Shown: one piece after another, positions 53,510 through 61,430 of the stretch
Layout: every line of letters begins with the position of its first letter
Position numbering within the stretch: the stretch's first letter is position 1
From: Gracilibacter sp. BRH_c7a
GTDB taxonomy: Bacteria; Bacillota; Desulfitobacteriia; Desulfitobacteriales; Syntrophobotulaceae
DNA length: 64,000 bases
Direction of reading: 5' to 3'
NCBI GenBank assembly: GCA_001516055.1
Contig: LOEZ01000053.1
Location: 87,312 to 151,311 of the forward strand
The notes under the pieces: model-generated
What the model was told of the DNA's origin: nothing
Databases searched by the model: none
Seen by the model: only the letters and a program-made list of their open reading frames with translations
Program-made: the position numbers and the translations under genes

Positions 53510-53608
53510 TTATAGGTTCATAACCAGTTCAATCTGGGTATGAGCTTTTTTGTTTTGCATCTTGCTTTATACTAAAGAAAACCAAGGGTTTAGAACGTAA
53601 GCCGTGTT
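53503..53608. repeat. 106-bp repeat, copy 1
   Basis: Nearly identical to 55825-55930 (about three differences). Both begin with the right attC core GTTCGTA and contain a terminator-like hairpin (CATAACCAG-TTCAAT-CTGGGTATG followed by T/G-rich run) and end AAGCCGTGTT, where copy 1 continues AGCT to give a second GTTAGCT core. Probably a cassette-end duplicate. Confidence 0.8.
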
Positions 53609-53713
53609 AGCTCTTTGGCAATCTTATCTTCGCTTTCCTGATTACTTCATATCCGTGTGGTCGAGATAGTTCCGCAAGATTTTGTGTATTCTAAAAAAGT
53701 ATTGCTCTTATTT

Positions 53714-54166
53714 CTAATATTTTATTACATAGATCAAATCAATTATCAGAACACAAAACCATTGAACAACAGCAAATAGAAATATAGTTTCTATAGCATA
53801 TGATGGGTCACTCAAAATCAATATCATAATTACTGGCACGGCTAGAATAGATAATATTCCTGAAACTATCAAGCTTTTAGATAAAATACTAAGCTGATAT
53901 TCATCATACTTTTTAATTGGTTTGAAACCCATAAATAATAAAATAATAACAGTAAGTATAATTATTGCATATCCTATATATTCCATATTACCTGATTTAA
54001 TAAAGCTTGACCAACCGTTCCAAAAATCAGATTGTAGAGTTTCAGCTTTTGAAAGTAATCGTAAAAACTCAATATGATTAGATGTAAATATAAATAAAAA
54101 GGAATATATTGCTGACATAATAACTATGAATGCTGCGTTTACTATAGAATGCTTTAAAAGTTTCAT
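53714..54166 (-). CDS. Membrane protein paired with an HTH regulator (cassette gene)
   Basis: A 150-aa protein with four hydrophobic segments (about 8-30, 55-75, 92-115, 122-145). It overlaps the HTH gene by 4 bp, so the pair is translationally coupled. Small membrane protein plus Xre-type regulator pairs are common in Gram-positives. The function is unknown. The pair forms a cassette between the half attC site (53468) and the site at 54545. Confidence 0.65.
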   Translation of the reverse strand: MKLLKHSIVNAAFIVIMSAIYSFLFIFTSNHIEFLRLLSKAETLQSDFWNGWSSFIKSGNMEYIGYAIIILTVIILLFMGFKPIKKYDEYQLSILSKSLIVSGILSILAVPVIMILILSDPSYAIETIFLFAVVQWFCVLIIDLIYVIKY

Positions 54167-54375
54167 TTACGTTCACTCTCCTTAAAGTCAAAAAGTTTTT
54201 CTATTGACATATCAAAAAACCTGGCAAGATCATATGCTAACCAAATAGACGGGTCGAATTTATTAGTCTCTATTGCATTGATTGCCTGGCGTGATACTCC
54301 TACCTTTTCACCTAACTGTGCTTGAGTTAATCCATATTGCTCCCGAAGTTCTTTAACCTTATTTTTCAACAACAA
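54163..54375 (-). CDS. Xre-family HTH regulator (YozG-like), 70 aa
   Basis: The small DNA-binding protein is almost only the helix-turn-helix: LREQYGLTQAQLGEKVGVSRQAINAIETNKFDPSIWLAYDLARFF. It resembles the Cro/CI-type YozG/YgzD group, usually autoregulating a small operon with a membrane protein. RBS GGAGG. Upstream is the GC hairpin 54510-54527 and the attC-like site A. Confidence 0.85.
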   Translation of the reverse strand: MLLKNKVKELREQYGLTQAQLGEKVGVSRQAINAIETNKFDPSIWLAYDLARFFDMSIEKLFDFKESERK

Positions 54376-54509
54376 ACCTCCTTATATGTCAGGTTAACCT
54401 TACACCAAGGATATAATAAAAAATAGCACGTGTCAAGTTCACCTTACACAACCAAGGAAGATAACCATTATTCAATAAAAATACTACAGATTAAATCTTC
54501 TTAATAAAT

Positions 54510-54527
54510 CCCGCCATGGACGGCGGG
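54510..54527. repeat. GC hairpin with ATGGAC loop (cassette-end hairpin)
   Basis: CCCGCC-ATGGAC-GGCGGG, perfect 6-bp GC stem in AT-rich surroundings, 17 bp from attC-like site A. Same loop pattern A-N-GGA-Y as hairpins at 46854, 61346 and 62131. Confidence 0.7.
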
Positions 54528-54544
54528 TGTTTCGCAGGAAATGT

Positions 54545-54621
54545 ATATAACGTTCCGAGGGTTTGCGACGTCGGGTTATTACATTCATATTCTATCCGAT
54601 GTTGCAAACCCTCTGTTATGT
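54545..54621. repeat. attC-like site A
   Basis: Left core ATATAAC; arms AGGGTTTGCGACGTCGG and CCGATGTTGCAAACCCT (17 bp, the two mismatches become G-T wobbles on one strand); interior GTTATTACATTCATATTCTAT; right core GTTATGT. It follows the stop of the thioesterase-like gene on the minus strand. Confidence 0.75.
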
Positions 54622-54729
54622 AAAGTCGCGCGCCCCCAGAGCCAGAAACTGACAGGACGTCGGTCCCTCGAAAACTCAACTCATATAGTGCAAAAATATT
54701 TTATGATAGAACTGAGTAGTACCAACAAG

Positions 54730-55170
54730 TTATCTAAACGCTACGTATTGCCCTTCAAATTTTGATAATATCTTATCATTATCTCTGCAAAAAACATTTA
54801 ACTTTATTCGAGCTCGACTGTACTTTTTATAGGTTAATAAAAACTTTTCTATGCCTTCTTGTTCTTCGATTTTGCATTCGGCTGTGAAATCCTTATCTAT
54901 AGGTAAAAAGTATTCTATATTGCTTCTTTGGATAACAATATGTGAATTCGGATCGAATTCTTTTATATTAATAAATACCGCTGCCCAACCAGATACTGTC
55001 ATTAAACTATTAATACTGCCGCCAAACGCTGTACACTTATGATTTAGGTTTTCTTCAAGCTTAGCACTTATCTTAATACTAAAAGGATTAAATTCTATGA
55101 CCTCTAACCCCATTTTTTCAGTTATTGGAATTTGATCATATATAAATTTTTGAAATTCTAATTCGTCCAT
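54730..55170 (-). CDS. YiiD_C-type thioesterase-like protein (cassette gene)
   Basis: A 146-aa hotdog-fold protein of the YiiD C-terminal/putative thioesterase type. Features: ITEKMGLEVIEFNPFSIKIS, then NLNHKCTAFGGSINSLMTVSG with the helix over which the sheet wraps, and SNIEYFLPID. It may hydrolyse acyl-CoA; no specific substrate. Start at MDELEF (55170) with GGAGG, preferred over the codon 30 bp earlier. The 3' end lies 109 bp from attC-like site A, so it is the gene of that cassette. Confidence 0.72.
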   Translation of the reverse strand: MDELEFQKFIYDQIPITEKMGLEVIEFNPFSIKISAKLEENLNHKCTAFGGSINSLMTVSGWAAVFINIKEFDPNSHIVIQRSNIEYFLPIDKDFTAECKIEEQEGIEKFLLTYKKYSRARIKLNVFCRDNDKILSKFEGQYVAFR

Positions 55171-55361
55171 AATTTCCTCCACCTTATTAAATTTATCCAT
55201 CTCCCTAGCTTATCAAAATCTATATACCTTGGTAGTAGTGCTAACATAAAAGTTACCCACTTTACCCACTTGTGCTAACTAAAAAGTTGACCACTCCAAG
55301 AGCTCATTCCTGTATGATAAAAGTTGCTAAGACAACATCGTACAGGAGGAAAGGACATGAT

Positions 55362-55448
55362 ATGCTTGAAGCAAAGAATGATATTGAATCTGGCAATGTG
55401 CGAGAGTTTAATACTATTGGCGAATTCCTAGATGGTATTAAACAATGA
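55362..55448 (+). pseudogene. Antitoxin remnant (Phd/RelB-like C-terminus)
   Basis: The 28-codon frame MLEAKNDIESGNVREFNTIG-EFLDGIKQ has the look of the C-terminal half of an antitoxin. An AGGAGG is 12 bp upstream but the N-terminal DNA-binding part is absent. Its stop overlaps the toxin ATG (ATGA), the usual coupling in these modules. Sequence just upstream (CTAACTAAAAAGTTGACCAC, about 55273-55292) resembles insertion-sequence ends and may mark what deleted the 5' half. Confidence 0.5.
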
Positions 55449-55721
55449 CTAGGCGCTTTCAATCTACCCGAAAATTTGATGAGCAATTCAAGCAACTTGA
55501 CGCTAAAACTTCGAAACAAGCAGAAGAAGCTATTGAGTTATCATCTCAGACCCAAGCCATCCCTCGCTGCGATATAAAAAGTCCAAGGAACAGATAACTT
55601 CTATGAAATTAGTGTCAATATGTCGGTACGGGTAATTATTGAAGTAACTTCCGAAAGTAACGACCAAATTAACACCCTCTATATTATAGGAACCAATGAT
55701 GATGTTTTCCAGCCAAAGTAG
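55445..55721 (+). pseudogene. RelE-type toxin, frameshifted
   Basis: TRRFQSTRKFDEQFKQLDAK ... SKQAEEAIEL in the first frame, then GTDNFYEISVNMSVRVIIEV ... LYIIGTNDDVFQPK in another, ending at 55719-55721. Joined, the halves form a normal ~90-aa RelE-like toxin, so a single indel near 55570 has broken it. It is on the plus strand, opposite to cassette genes, as toxin-antitoxin cassettes may be. Confidence 0.6.
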
Positions 55722-55741
55722 CCAAACTGGCTACTTTTTTC
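55717..55741 (+). terminator. Terminator after the toxin remnant
   Basis: AGTAGCC / GGCTACT with loop AAACT then TTTTTT. Confidence 0.8.
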
Positions 55742-55756
55742 GTTCTGCCGACTTTC

Positions 55757-55831
55757 AGATAACGGTTCGCGTGTTTGCTCGCGTCCCAACCGCATTCATA
55801 TTGACAAAGTGTCGAAAACACGCTGTTCGTA
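55757..55831. repeat. attC-like site B
   Basis: Left core AGATAAC; arm GCGTGTTTGCTCGC; interior GTCCCAACCGCATTCATATTGACAAA (in parts); right arm GTGTCGAAAACACGC; right core GTTCGTA. Arm pairing GCGTGTTT / AAACACGC is perfect, the inner part degenerate. Confidence 0.7.
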
Positions 55832-55930
55832 TTATAGGTTCATAACCAGTTCAATCTGGGTATGAGCGTTTTTGTTTTGCATCTTGATTTATACTAAAGA
55901 AAACCAAGGGTTAAGAACGTAAGCCGTGTT
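55825..55930. repeat. 106-bp repeat, copy 2
   Basis: See copy 1 at 53503-53608. It starts with the right core of site B and extends to AAGCCGTGTT, 23 bp before the alaX-like stop. Confidence 0.8.
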
Positions 55931-55952
55931 GGGACTACGATGTCGACCCCTT

Positions 55953-56600
55953 TTAAGAATTGACCAAAGTGATTTCAATTCTTTCTTTGTTCTTTCCTAT
56001 ATTGTCACGCTTTAGCTTAATTAGACCAATTTCCCCTGTTGTTTTTAAATGTGTGCCTCCACAAGATACCTTACCAAAATCTAAAACTTCCCAATACCTT
56101 TCTTCATCTTCTACATTACTGAAATCACTTGTAATTGGTAGATTCAGTTCGATTAATCGATTCGCTTCACTATATAAGAATGGAAATGTTTCGGAGATAT
56201 TTCCATTCCATACAAAGTCAACTCTGGCTTTAGTGTCTGAAATATTTGCGCCGGTTTTCTCTGGATAACCAAAGTTCTTATAAACAAGCTCTAGGATAAT
56301 TTCTGCTGCAAAGTGAAGCTTCATTATGCGATATCGTTTTTCCCAATCGATCATAATAATTACTTCATCGCCAACATTAATATCATGCTCACCGTCTATA
56401 GTATAAAAGATCTCTTTACCCACCTTTTCTGCACGAATAATGTTATATCCATTGATGGTTCCACAATCTGACGCTTGTCCACCTGAAAATGCAAACGCAA
56501 TCGTTCTATCTACTGTAATTACATTGTCTGTAACCGAAGTGACTTTGGCATCTAACGTAGTGCGATATGGGTCTTCCCAAAAAAATTTTTTTACACTCAT
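55953..56600 (-). CDS. AlaX-like alanyl-tRNA editing protein (cassette gene)
   Basis: A 215-aa protein related to the editing domain of alanyl-tRNA synthetase, which deacylates Ser-tRNA(Ala). Motifs: FAFSGGQASDCGTI (usually FYPQGGGQPxDxG), MKLHFAAEIILELVYK where the usual HxxxH zinc motif reads HFAAE, and VSCGGTHLKTTGEIG (usually CGGTHV). The second His of HxxxH is replaced by Glu, so zinc binding may differ. RBS GAGGTG. The gene lies between attC-like sites B and C as one cassette. Confidence 0.82.
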   Translation of the reverse strand: MSVKKFFWEDPYRTTLDAKVTSVTDNVITVDRTIAFAFSGGQASDCGTINGYNIIRAEKVGKEIFYTIDGEHDINVGDEVIIMIDWEKRYRIMKLHFAAEIILELVYKNFGYPEKTGANISDTKARVDFVWNGNISETFPFLYSEANRLIELNLPITSDFSNVEDEERYWEVLDFGKVSCGGTHLKTTGEIGLIKLKRDNIGKNKERIEITLVNS

Positions 56601-56636
56601 ATTTCACCTCAAAATTTATCATGCAAGGTCGATATC

Positions 56637-56710
56637 GTATAACGTTCAGGAGTTTCCGTAGCGTCATACTGCATTCATATTGGCAAAGTTGGGGAAAATC
56701 CGTGTAAGCT
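56637..56710. repeat. attC-like site C (partly decayed)
   Basis: Left core GTATAAC; left arm GGAGTTTCCGTAGCGTC; interior ATACTGCATTCATATTGGCAAAG; right arm GGGGAAAATCC; right core GTAAGCT (one base off GTTAGCT). Confidence 0.6.
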
Positions 56711-56819
56711 GACGTTATCACTCCAAAGTAATGCTTGAGCAAACAATTGCATTTTCAACTCTTCTTGCATATAATAAGAATGTAAGAATTTCAGATTTTC
56801 TACCAAGGAGTGATTTGTT

Positions 56820-57089
56820 ATGTTAACAGAAATCAGAAGTAGGTCTCAAATTACTATTCCTTCTGAAATAATTAAAAAACTTAATCTTCAGCAAGGTGAT
56901 ACCTTGGAGGTTGAAGTTGAGGGTGACCAAATTGTCCTGCGTCCTGTTGTAACAATACCTAAAGATCAGGCTTACTTTTGGACGAAGGAATGGCAACATG
57001 AAGAAAGACAGGTCCAGTCTGATATTGAAAACGATAAAATTAAGTCTGCCAAGTCAAAAGATGAATTATTCAAGGATCTAGGCATATGA
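56820..57089 (+). CDS. AbrB/SpoVT-type antitoxin
   Basis: An 89-aa protein. Residues 1-45 are the swapped-hairpin AbrB fold (LTEIRSRSQITIPSEIIKKLNLQQGDTLEVEVEGDQIVLRPV), and the C-terminal helix would neutralise the toxin. RBS AAGGAG before ATG. Overlaps the toxin by 4 bp. Together they fill the cassette between attC-like sites C and D, on the opposite strand to other cassette genes. Such modules are known to stabilise integron arrays. Confidence 0.85.
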   Translation: MLTEIRSRSQITIPSEIIKKLNLQQGDTLEVEVEGDQIVLRPVVTIPKDQAYFWTKEWQHEERQVQSDIENDKIKSAKSKDELFKDLGI

Positions 57090-57346
57090 AATTCTATTAT
57101 TCCGATCTCTTCAAAGAAAAGGTACAACTATTACACCCAAATGTCAAAAAGTCTTTAAAAAATAAGCTTGAGTTGATGGATCAAAATCCTAAACACCCCT
57201 CACTAAGAACCAAGAAAATTAGAGGTTCATCTGATATTTATGAAGCAAGTATTACGATGAATTATCGTATGACATGGCAGTATTATCAAGATGGAATCCT
57301 TCTTAGAAATATCGGTGAACATGATAAGACTTTAAAAAATCCTTAA
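57086..57346 (+). CDS. RelE-family toxin
   Basis: An 86-aa mRNA-interferase-like protein (LLHPNVKKSLKNKLELMDQNPKHPSLRTKKIRGSSDIYEASI, and a typical RMTWQYYQDGILLRNIGEHD ending). Coupled to the AbrB-type antitoxin through ATGA. Likely intact. Confidence 0.85.
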   Translation: MKFYYSDLFKEKVQLLHPNVKKSLKNKLELMDQNPKHPSLRTKKIRGSSDIYEASITMNYRMTWQYYQDGILLRNIGEHDKTLKNP

Positions 57347-57380
57347 CCTTCCCATTATTTCTCTCCGATATGATAATGTT

Positions 57381-57458
57381 AGTTAACGTTTTGAGGGTTT
57401 ACGACGTCGGGTTACTACATTCATAATACTCTCCGATGTCGTAAACCCTTTGTTATGC
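57381..57458. repeat. attC-like site D
   Basis: Left core AGTTAAC; arms AGGGTTTACGACGTCGG and CCGATGTCGTAAACCCT (17 bp, one G-T wobble); interior GTTACTACATTCATAATACTCT; right core GTTATGC, a perfect GTTRRRY. It lies just past the minus-strand DUF4386-like gene. Confidence 0.78.
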
Positions 57459-57500
57459 GCATGTGGCAATTTAATTCCTCATACTGGGGTTTTGGGAAAT

Positions 57501-58214
57501 TCACCCATGATTTGATTTTCCAAGTTGGAAGAGCCTACAACCGACCATGACATTCCAGATCCCGATGAGCAGTACAACGAGAACCGATAACATTAGACCA
57601 ATCTTCGGTAGGTAGAACCCAAAACCAGCGATGCCCGTTAGTATCCCCAAGTTGGCTGTCGACTTGCTGAAAAGCTTGCCCTGACGCATAACAATGCCGA
57701 TTATGATATATGCGATATAACCCAAGATATAACTGACTTGGAATACCATGCCGTAGTATGAAGAGAGCATTGCCTCACCCGCAGCCAGATAGACAGTTCG
57801 TTGCATGTCCGATGTCGCGGCTGCATGAGCTTCACTCAACATCATCATCTCTATAGCCGTATTCGAGAGAAGATGCATAAATGCCCCTAACAGCGCAACA
57901 GATGTAGCAATCACCATCATTGAGGGATTGTTTTGTTTGAGGACAACATAAAGGGCTAGGTAGAGCGGAATACTCAGGACCAATCCAAACTCCAAGGCGA
58001 AGTCGAGGTTGAGGAGTCCAGCAAAAGGGTTACCCTGAATGTACACGAACCAGTCTGCGACAGCACCAGGTGCCCAAGGCGGAGGTGGCCACACCATGTG
58101 AGAGACTATCGCAACCGGAATGAGCAGCGCAGTAACCCACGCAGCGAGTGCTCCCACGCGTAACAACAAGCCCCACTCTGTGACGAACCGATTATCTTTT
58201 TGTATTGAGTTCAT
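57501..58214 (-). CDS. DUF4386-like membrane protein (cassette gene)
   Basis: A 237-aa protein with six hydrophobic segments (about 17-42, 68-92, 98-122, 145-175, 182-200, 207-230), including MVIATSVALLGAFMHLLSNT and VSYILGYIAYIIIGIVMRQG. Its GC content is clearly higher (about half G+C) than that of neighbouring cassettes, indicating a different donor. Function unknown; DUF4386 proteins are widespread small membrane proteins. RBS GGAAGGAA. It is between attC-like sites D and E. Confidence 0.75.
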   Translation of the reverse strand: MNSIQKDNRFVTEWGLLLRVGALAAWVTALLIPVAIVSHMVWPPPPWAPGAVADWFVYIQGNPFAGLLNLDFALEFGLVLSIPLYLALYVVLKQNNPSMMVIATSVALLGAFMHLLSNTAIEMMMLSEAHAAATSDMQRTVYLAAGEAMLSSYYGMVFQVSYILGYIAYIIIGIVMRQGKLFSKSTANLGILTGIAGFGFYLPKIGLMLSVLVVLLIGIWNVMVGCRLFQLGKSNHG

Positions 58215-58360
58215 AGCAGTTCCTTCCTTTCCTATGTAGAAATACTTATTATACTGCGGATATGCGGCGGTCTTGTCATCCTTAACACCCGCATATTAAA
58301 AATTTCTCTTTATTTCTTTTTTACCCATAAACATAAAAAATAGAACCAAATTGACATTGC

Positions 58361-58410
58361 GCATAACGTCCAGGAGTTTGCGACGCGTCATATCACTTTC
58401 ATCTATTCTA
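58361..58410. repeat. attC-like site E, left half only, cut by an IS110 relic
   Basis: Left core GCATAAC, arm GGAGTTTGCGACGCGTC and a TATCACTTTCATCTATTC interior, then abrupt change to the IS110 relic at about 58410. No matching right arm was found within several hundred bases. Confidence 0.65.
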
Positions 58411-58740
58411 AGTATAAATTAACTGAATTGAAGATTACATTCTTTTTAGTAGTTTCTAAACAGCTGGTCGCTTTTGCAGGCTTAGACCCTTCTGTTTTTG
58501 AATCGGGAAACTTCAAAGCTAGTAAGAACAGGATATCCAAACGGGGATCAAGTTACCTCCGTAAAGCTTTACACCAAGCTACTGTGGCGGGTATCAGCAA
58601 CCGTCAGGGAAGACCCCTAAATAAAATTCTATATGCGTTTTATTCTAAAAAGCTGGCTGAAGGTAAGCCGCCTAAAGCTGCTATTATTGCTACTTCTAAC
58701 AAACTTGTCAGAATGATTTACGGGATTTTATGATCTTTCA
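58411..58740 (+). mobile_element. IS110-family transposase, C-terminal relic
   Basis: The frame 58428-58733 encodes the IS116/IS110/IS902 C-terminal domain (LVAFAGLDPSVFESGNFKAS, RISKRGSSYLRKALHQATVA, GKPPKAAIIATSNKLVRMIY). It includes the conserved serine motif region and ends normally, but the N-terminal DEDD domain is missing. It abuts a truncated attC-like site. Confidence 0.8.
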
Positions 58741-58925
58741 TTATGAAAGTTTTTCTTGACATGTATTAGCTGGTTTAGATGAAGTTTTCCATGCTTTGGT
58801 GGAATACCCAGAAATTAGTTGACATCACTATTAATTTACATAATTCTTCATAATTAGATAATCCCCTTCTAAAATGGCAAAACTATACATATACTATTGA
58901 AACAAATTTTAGTAGGTGATATGCT

Positions 58926-59138
58926 ATGGATAATGATAAAATCAAAAATACTAATACTCCCCAAGAGGAGGGAATAGAAATGGCAGAAACAGCCAAAAAA
59001 GAACAATCCTATAAAGGGCTGTCTCTATCATCAAAAAAACTCAAAGAAATCACTATTAGACCCAAAGTTAAAGACGGCAAAGTATTATTCGACAAGAATA
59101 ATAAAGATCACCGCTATATTGTTGAAGAGGAATATTGA
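58926..59138 (+). CDS. Putative antitoxin-like partner, 70 aa
   Basis: Charged small protein (MDNDKIKNTNTPQEEGIEMA ... KKLKEITIRPKVKDGKVLFD) located 6 bp before a MazF/PemK-like toxin remnant. Position and size suggest the antitoxin of the pair. RBS GTAGGTGA. No recognised DNA-binding domain. Confidence 0.5.
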   Translation: MDNDKIKNTNTPQEEGIEMAETAKKEQSYKGLSLSSKKLKEITIRPKVKDGKVLFDKNNKDHRYIVEEEY

Positions 59139-59144
59139 TCTTAG

Positions 59145-59503
59145 ATGGTTCTAGATATTGGTGAAATTTTTTGGCTGGAAGTTGAATATGAAGATATATC
59201 CGAAGAATCGAAAAGAAGACCTGCAATAATTATTGGCAAAGTAGAAGGAAGCTTTCTAATTCTTGTTTCTCTACAACACAATCTCCAAGTGAACCACCTT
59301 CTTATTTCGATCAATTTAAGATTCCGATCTATAACTGGAGAAAACGCGGCTTCTCAAAACCTTCATGGGTGCTAGGGCTGAGATTAATCGAATTCACTGA
59401 AGATGAATTGAAAAGTATAGTAAAGAATGAAGATTATATTGGAGCTATGAACGAGATCGACTTACAGTATCTGATTAGTAAGATTGAACAAATACATTGT
59501 TGA
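59145..59503 (+). pseudogene. PemK/MazF-like toxin, frameshifted
   Basis: First frame: VLDIGEIFWLEVEYEDISEE and SKRRPAIIIGKVEGSFLILV, the MazF/PemK-like N-terminus (G-D-I-x-W, RRPAIII). After a shift near 59275 it continues PSYFDQFKIPIYNWRKRGFS-KPSWVLGLR to a stop at 59501. One indel would restore a ~119-aa toxin. Terminator at 59504-59527 follows. Confidence 0.6.
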
Positions 59504-59527
59504 GATCCCATTAAGGGATCTTTTCTT
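59504..59527 (+). terminator. Terminator after the toxin remnant
   Basis: GATCCC / GGGATC with loop ATTAA, then TTTTCTT. Confidence 0.7.
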
Positions 59528-59604
59528 ATTCTACAAAGTAAGTTCCTTAGAACCAGACTATTAAGGAATACACAGATATCGAAAATTTCATCTAACTCAT
59601 CCCT

Positions 59605-59626
59605 ATGCCACGATAAATCGTGGCAT
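59605..59626. repeat. Perfect 10-bp inverted repeat
   Basis: ATGCCACGAT-AA-ATCGTGGCAT. It is just upstream of the IS110 left non-coding region; it could be a terminator protecting the element or part of a former cassette end. Confidence 0.5.
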
Positions 59627-59639
59627 TTATGATAATGAA

Positions 59640-59891
59640 AATCCCATTCAATTTACATTACCATCTATCCATCTCTTGTCTTTTTTTGTTATAAGTAAGG
59701 CATAGGATGGAACTGCTTGAACGCGGTGGACGATTGGTAGAATCCGATCTTTGGGCGGATAAGCCCGTACTTAACTCTGCGATGGCTGTTTTTGTGGATT
59801 TATGATTGTGCTTTAGCACGGAAACTACATTATTTTTTTTTGAGGCAGCCCTTTTCCAGCCTATATATTTATCCAGGGAGGCAATTTTTCT
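59640..59891 (+). ncRNA. IS110 left-end non-coding region, candidate bridge (seek) RNA
   Basis: About 250 non-coding bases directly upstream of the transposase. It includes small hairpins (GGGC-GGATAA-GCCC at about 59754-59767 and GTGCT-TT-AGCAC at about 59809-59820) and G/C-rich loops. IS110-group elements encode their target- and donor-binding bridge RNA in this position (established for the family). Exact ends and loops need structure prediction. Confidence 0.5.
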
Positions 59892-61085
59892 CTGAAGGTA
59901 ATTCACCCTATTTGTGCTGGAATTGATGTTCACAAAAATTTCATGACCATCGCTATTCTTACTACAAGAAAAAACGGTGTCTACGAAACGGAAGTCAAAA
60001 CGTTTAACACAATGTTAAGTGGTATTCAATCCGCTATGGATTGGCTAATCAGTCACAACTGCCGAGTTGTCGTTATTGAAAGTACCGGTAAGTATTGGAT
60101 TCCTGTGTTTAATCTGATGGAAGACTCTTTTGCTTTGACTCTGGCTAATCCCTACTTTACTAAGACTTTCCCCGGCAACAAAACTGATCGCCGCGATGCT
60201 AAGTGGCTGGCAGAGCTTCACCGGCTGGATCTGGTTCAACCCAGCTTTATCCCTCCCAAACACATCCGAGAATTAAGAGATTTAACTCGCTACCGCCATA
60301 AGCTGGTCCGGGCTCGTTCTTCCGAAAAAAGCCGTATCCATAATATCCTTACGGTGTGTAATCTTATGCTCTCTTCTGTAGCAACAGATATTTTCGGAAA
60401 ATCAGGCAGAAATATTATGCAGGCAATGCTTGAGTCTAAGCCCCTTGATGAGGACCTTCTCTCTGATCTTGTTCTTGGCAAGCTCCGGGAGAAGATTCCT
60501 CAGCTTGTTGTTGCTCTCAAGGGACAATTAACTTCGACTCAGGCAAACAAGCTCTCGATTGCTCTCGATAATCTAAAGAACTTCGATGAGAAGATTTCTC
60601 AAATTGAATGCCTGATTGAAGAAAAGGCTAAACCCCTTGAAGACTCAATTACATTGCTTTGCTCCTGCTTTGTTATCAAGAAGATATCTGCAGTTGCGAT
60701 CCTCTCAGAGATCGGTACAGATATGTCTTGCTTTCCTTCATCAGGGCATCTTTGTTCTTGGGCAGGGGTATGTCCTCAAAATAATGAAACTGGAGGCAAA
60801 CGACGATCAGCTAAAACAAAGAAGGGTAACCGATACCTTAAGTCTATTTTAACTCAATGCGTTAATTCGTTTTCCCGAAGTAAGAAGTCTTCGAGATTAG
60901 TTAGTCGGTTTCACTCTGTCAAGATTCGCCGAGGCCACAATAAAGCTGTAATGGCTGTTTGTCGTTCTCTGTTAATTTCAGTGTACCATATTCTTTTGAA
61001 ACGTGAAGCCTTTAGGGAAAGGTCTGAACTAACTGTCTCTAAAGATAAGGTGTATTCCTTTGCGAAAGTCTCAGTGATTTATTGA
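59892..61085 (+). mobile_element. IS110-family transposase (apparently intact)
   Basis: A ~397-aa DEDD recombinase. The first catalytic Asp is in AGIDVHKNFM, so translation must begin upstream of the ATG at 59943; the frame is open to a CTG at 59892 following GGGAGG with about 11 bp spacing. Further motifs: VVVIESTGKYWIPVFNLM (Glu), NKTDRRDAKWLAEL (Asp) and the C-terminal domain SEIGTDMSCFPSSGHLCSWA ... GGKRRSAKTKKGNRYLK with the catalytic Ser region. It catalyses RNA-guided insertion. Element ends were not resolved; it lies between a toxin cassette and attC-like site F. It is distinct in sequence from the relic at 58.4 kb. Confidence 0.85.
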
Positions 61086-61243
61086 TTCAGGAACTAATTA
61101 ACCGTGGTTATAAGCTGGATGCCGTAACTTAGTGATAGGTCAGATTGTTACTTCATTGAAGGTTATGATTTTTTGAATATCATAGCCTTAGCTTCGTGTT
61201 GCATTTTTTATGTATTGGATCAGATTTGACTTAGGATTTCTTT
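61086..61243. other. Right flank of IS110
   Basis: Non-coding; contains an AACCTTCAATG / CATTGAAGGTT-like pairing around 61155-61190 and the presumed right end of the element, whose exact border cannot be set by eye. Confidence 0.35.
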
Positions 61244-61323
61244 TTCAAACTACGTTCTGCGAATTTGCGAAGTCTGGTTATTTCATTCATATTCTCTCAG
61301 ATTTTGCAAATTCGCTGTTCTAC
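61244..61323. repeat. attC-like site F
   Basis: Arms GCGAATTTGCGAAGTCTG and CAGATTTTGCAAATTCGC (18 bp with two G-T wobble positions as in sites A and H); interior GTTATTTCATTCATATTCTCT; right core GTTCTAC. The left core is unusual (AAC then TACGTTCT). Confidence 0.75.
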
Positions 61324-61345
61324 GACGTATCGTGCCCCAGACTCA

Positions 61346-61367
61346 GCAGCGCCACGGACGGCGCTGC
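61346..61367. repeat. GC hairpin with ACGGAC loop
   Basis: GCAGCGCC-ACGGAC-GGCGCTGC, 8-bp perfect stem, between the methyltransferase stop (61431) and site F. Confidence 0.7.
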
Positions 61368-61430
61368 CTTAAACATCCAACGAGCACCTGGATCACAAAA
61401 GGTCTCACTTGAATGAGCATTCCACTATCT

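Noticed and set aside
54491..54765. Frames crossing attC-like site A
   Set aside because: They derive from palindromic non-coding sequence.
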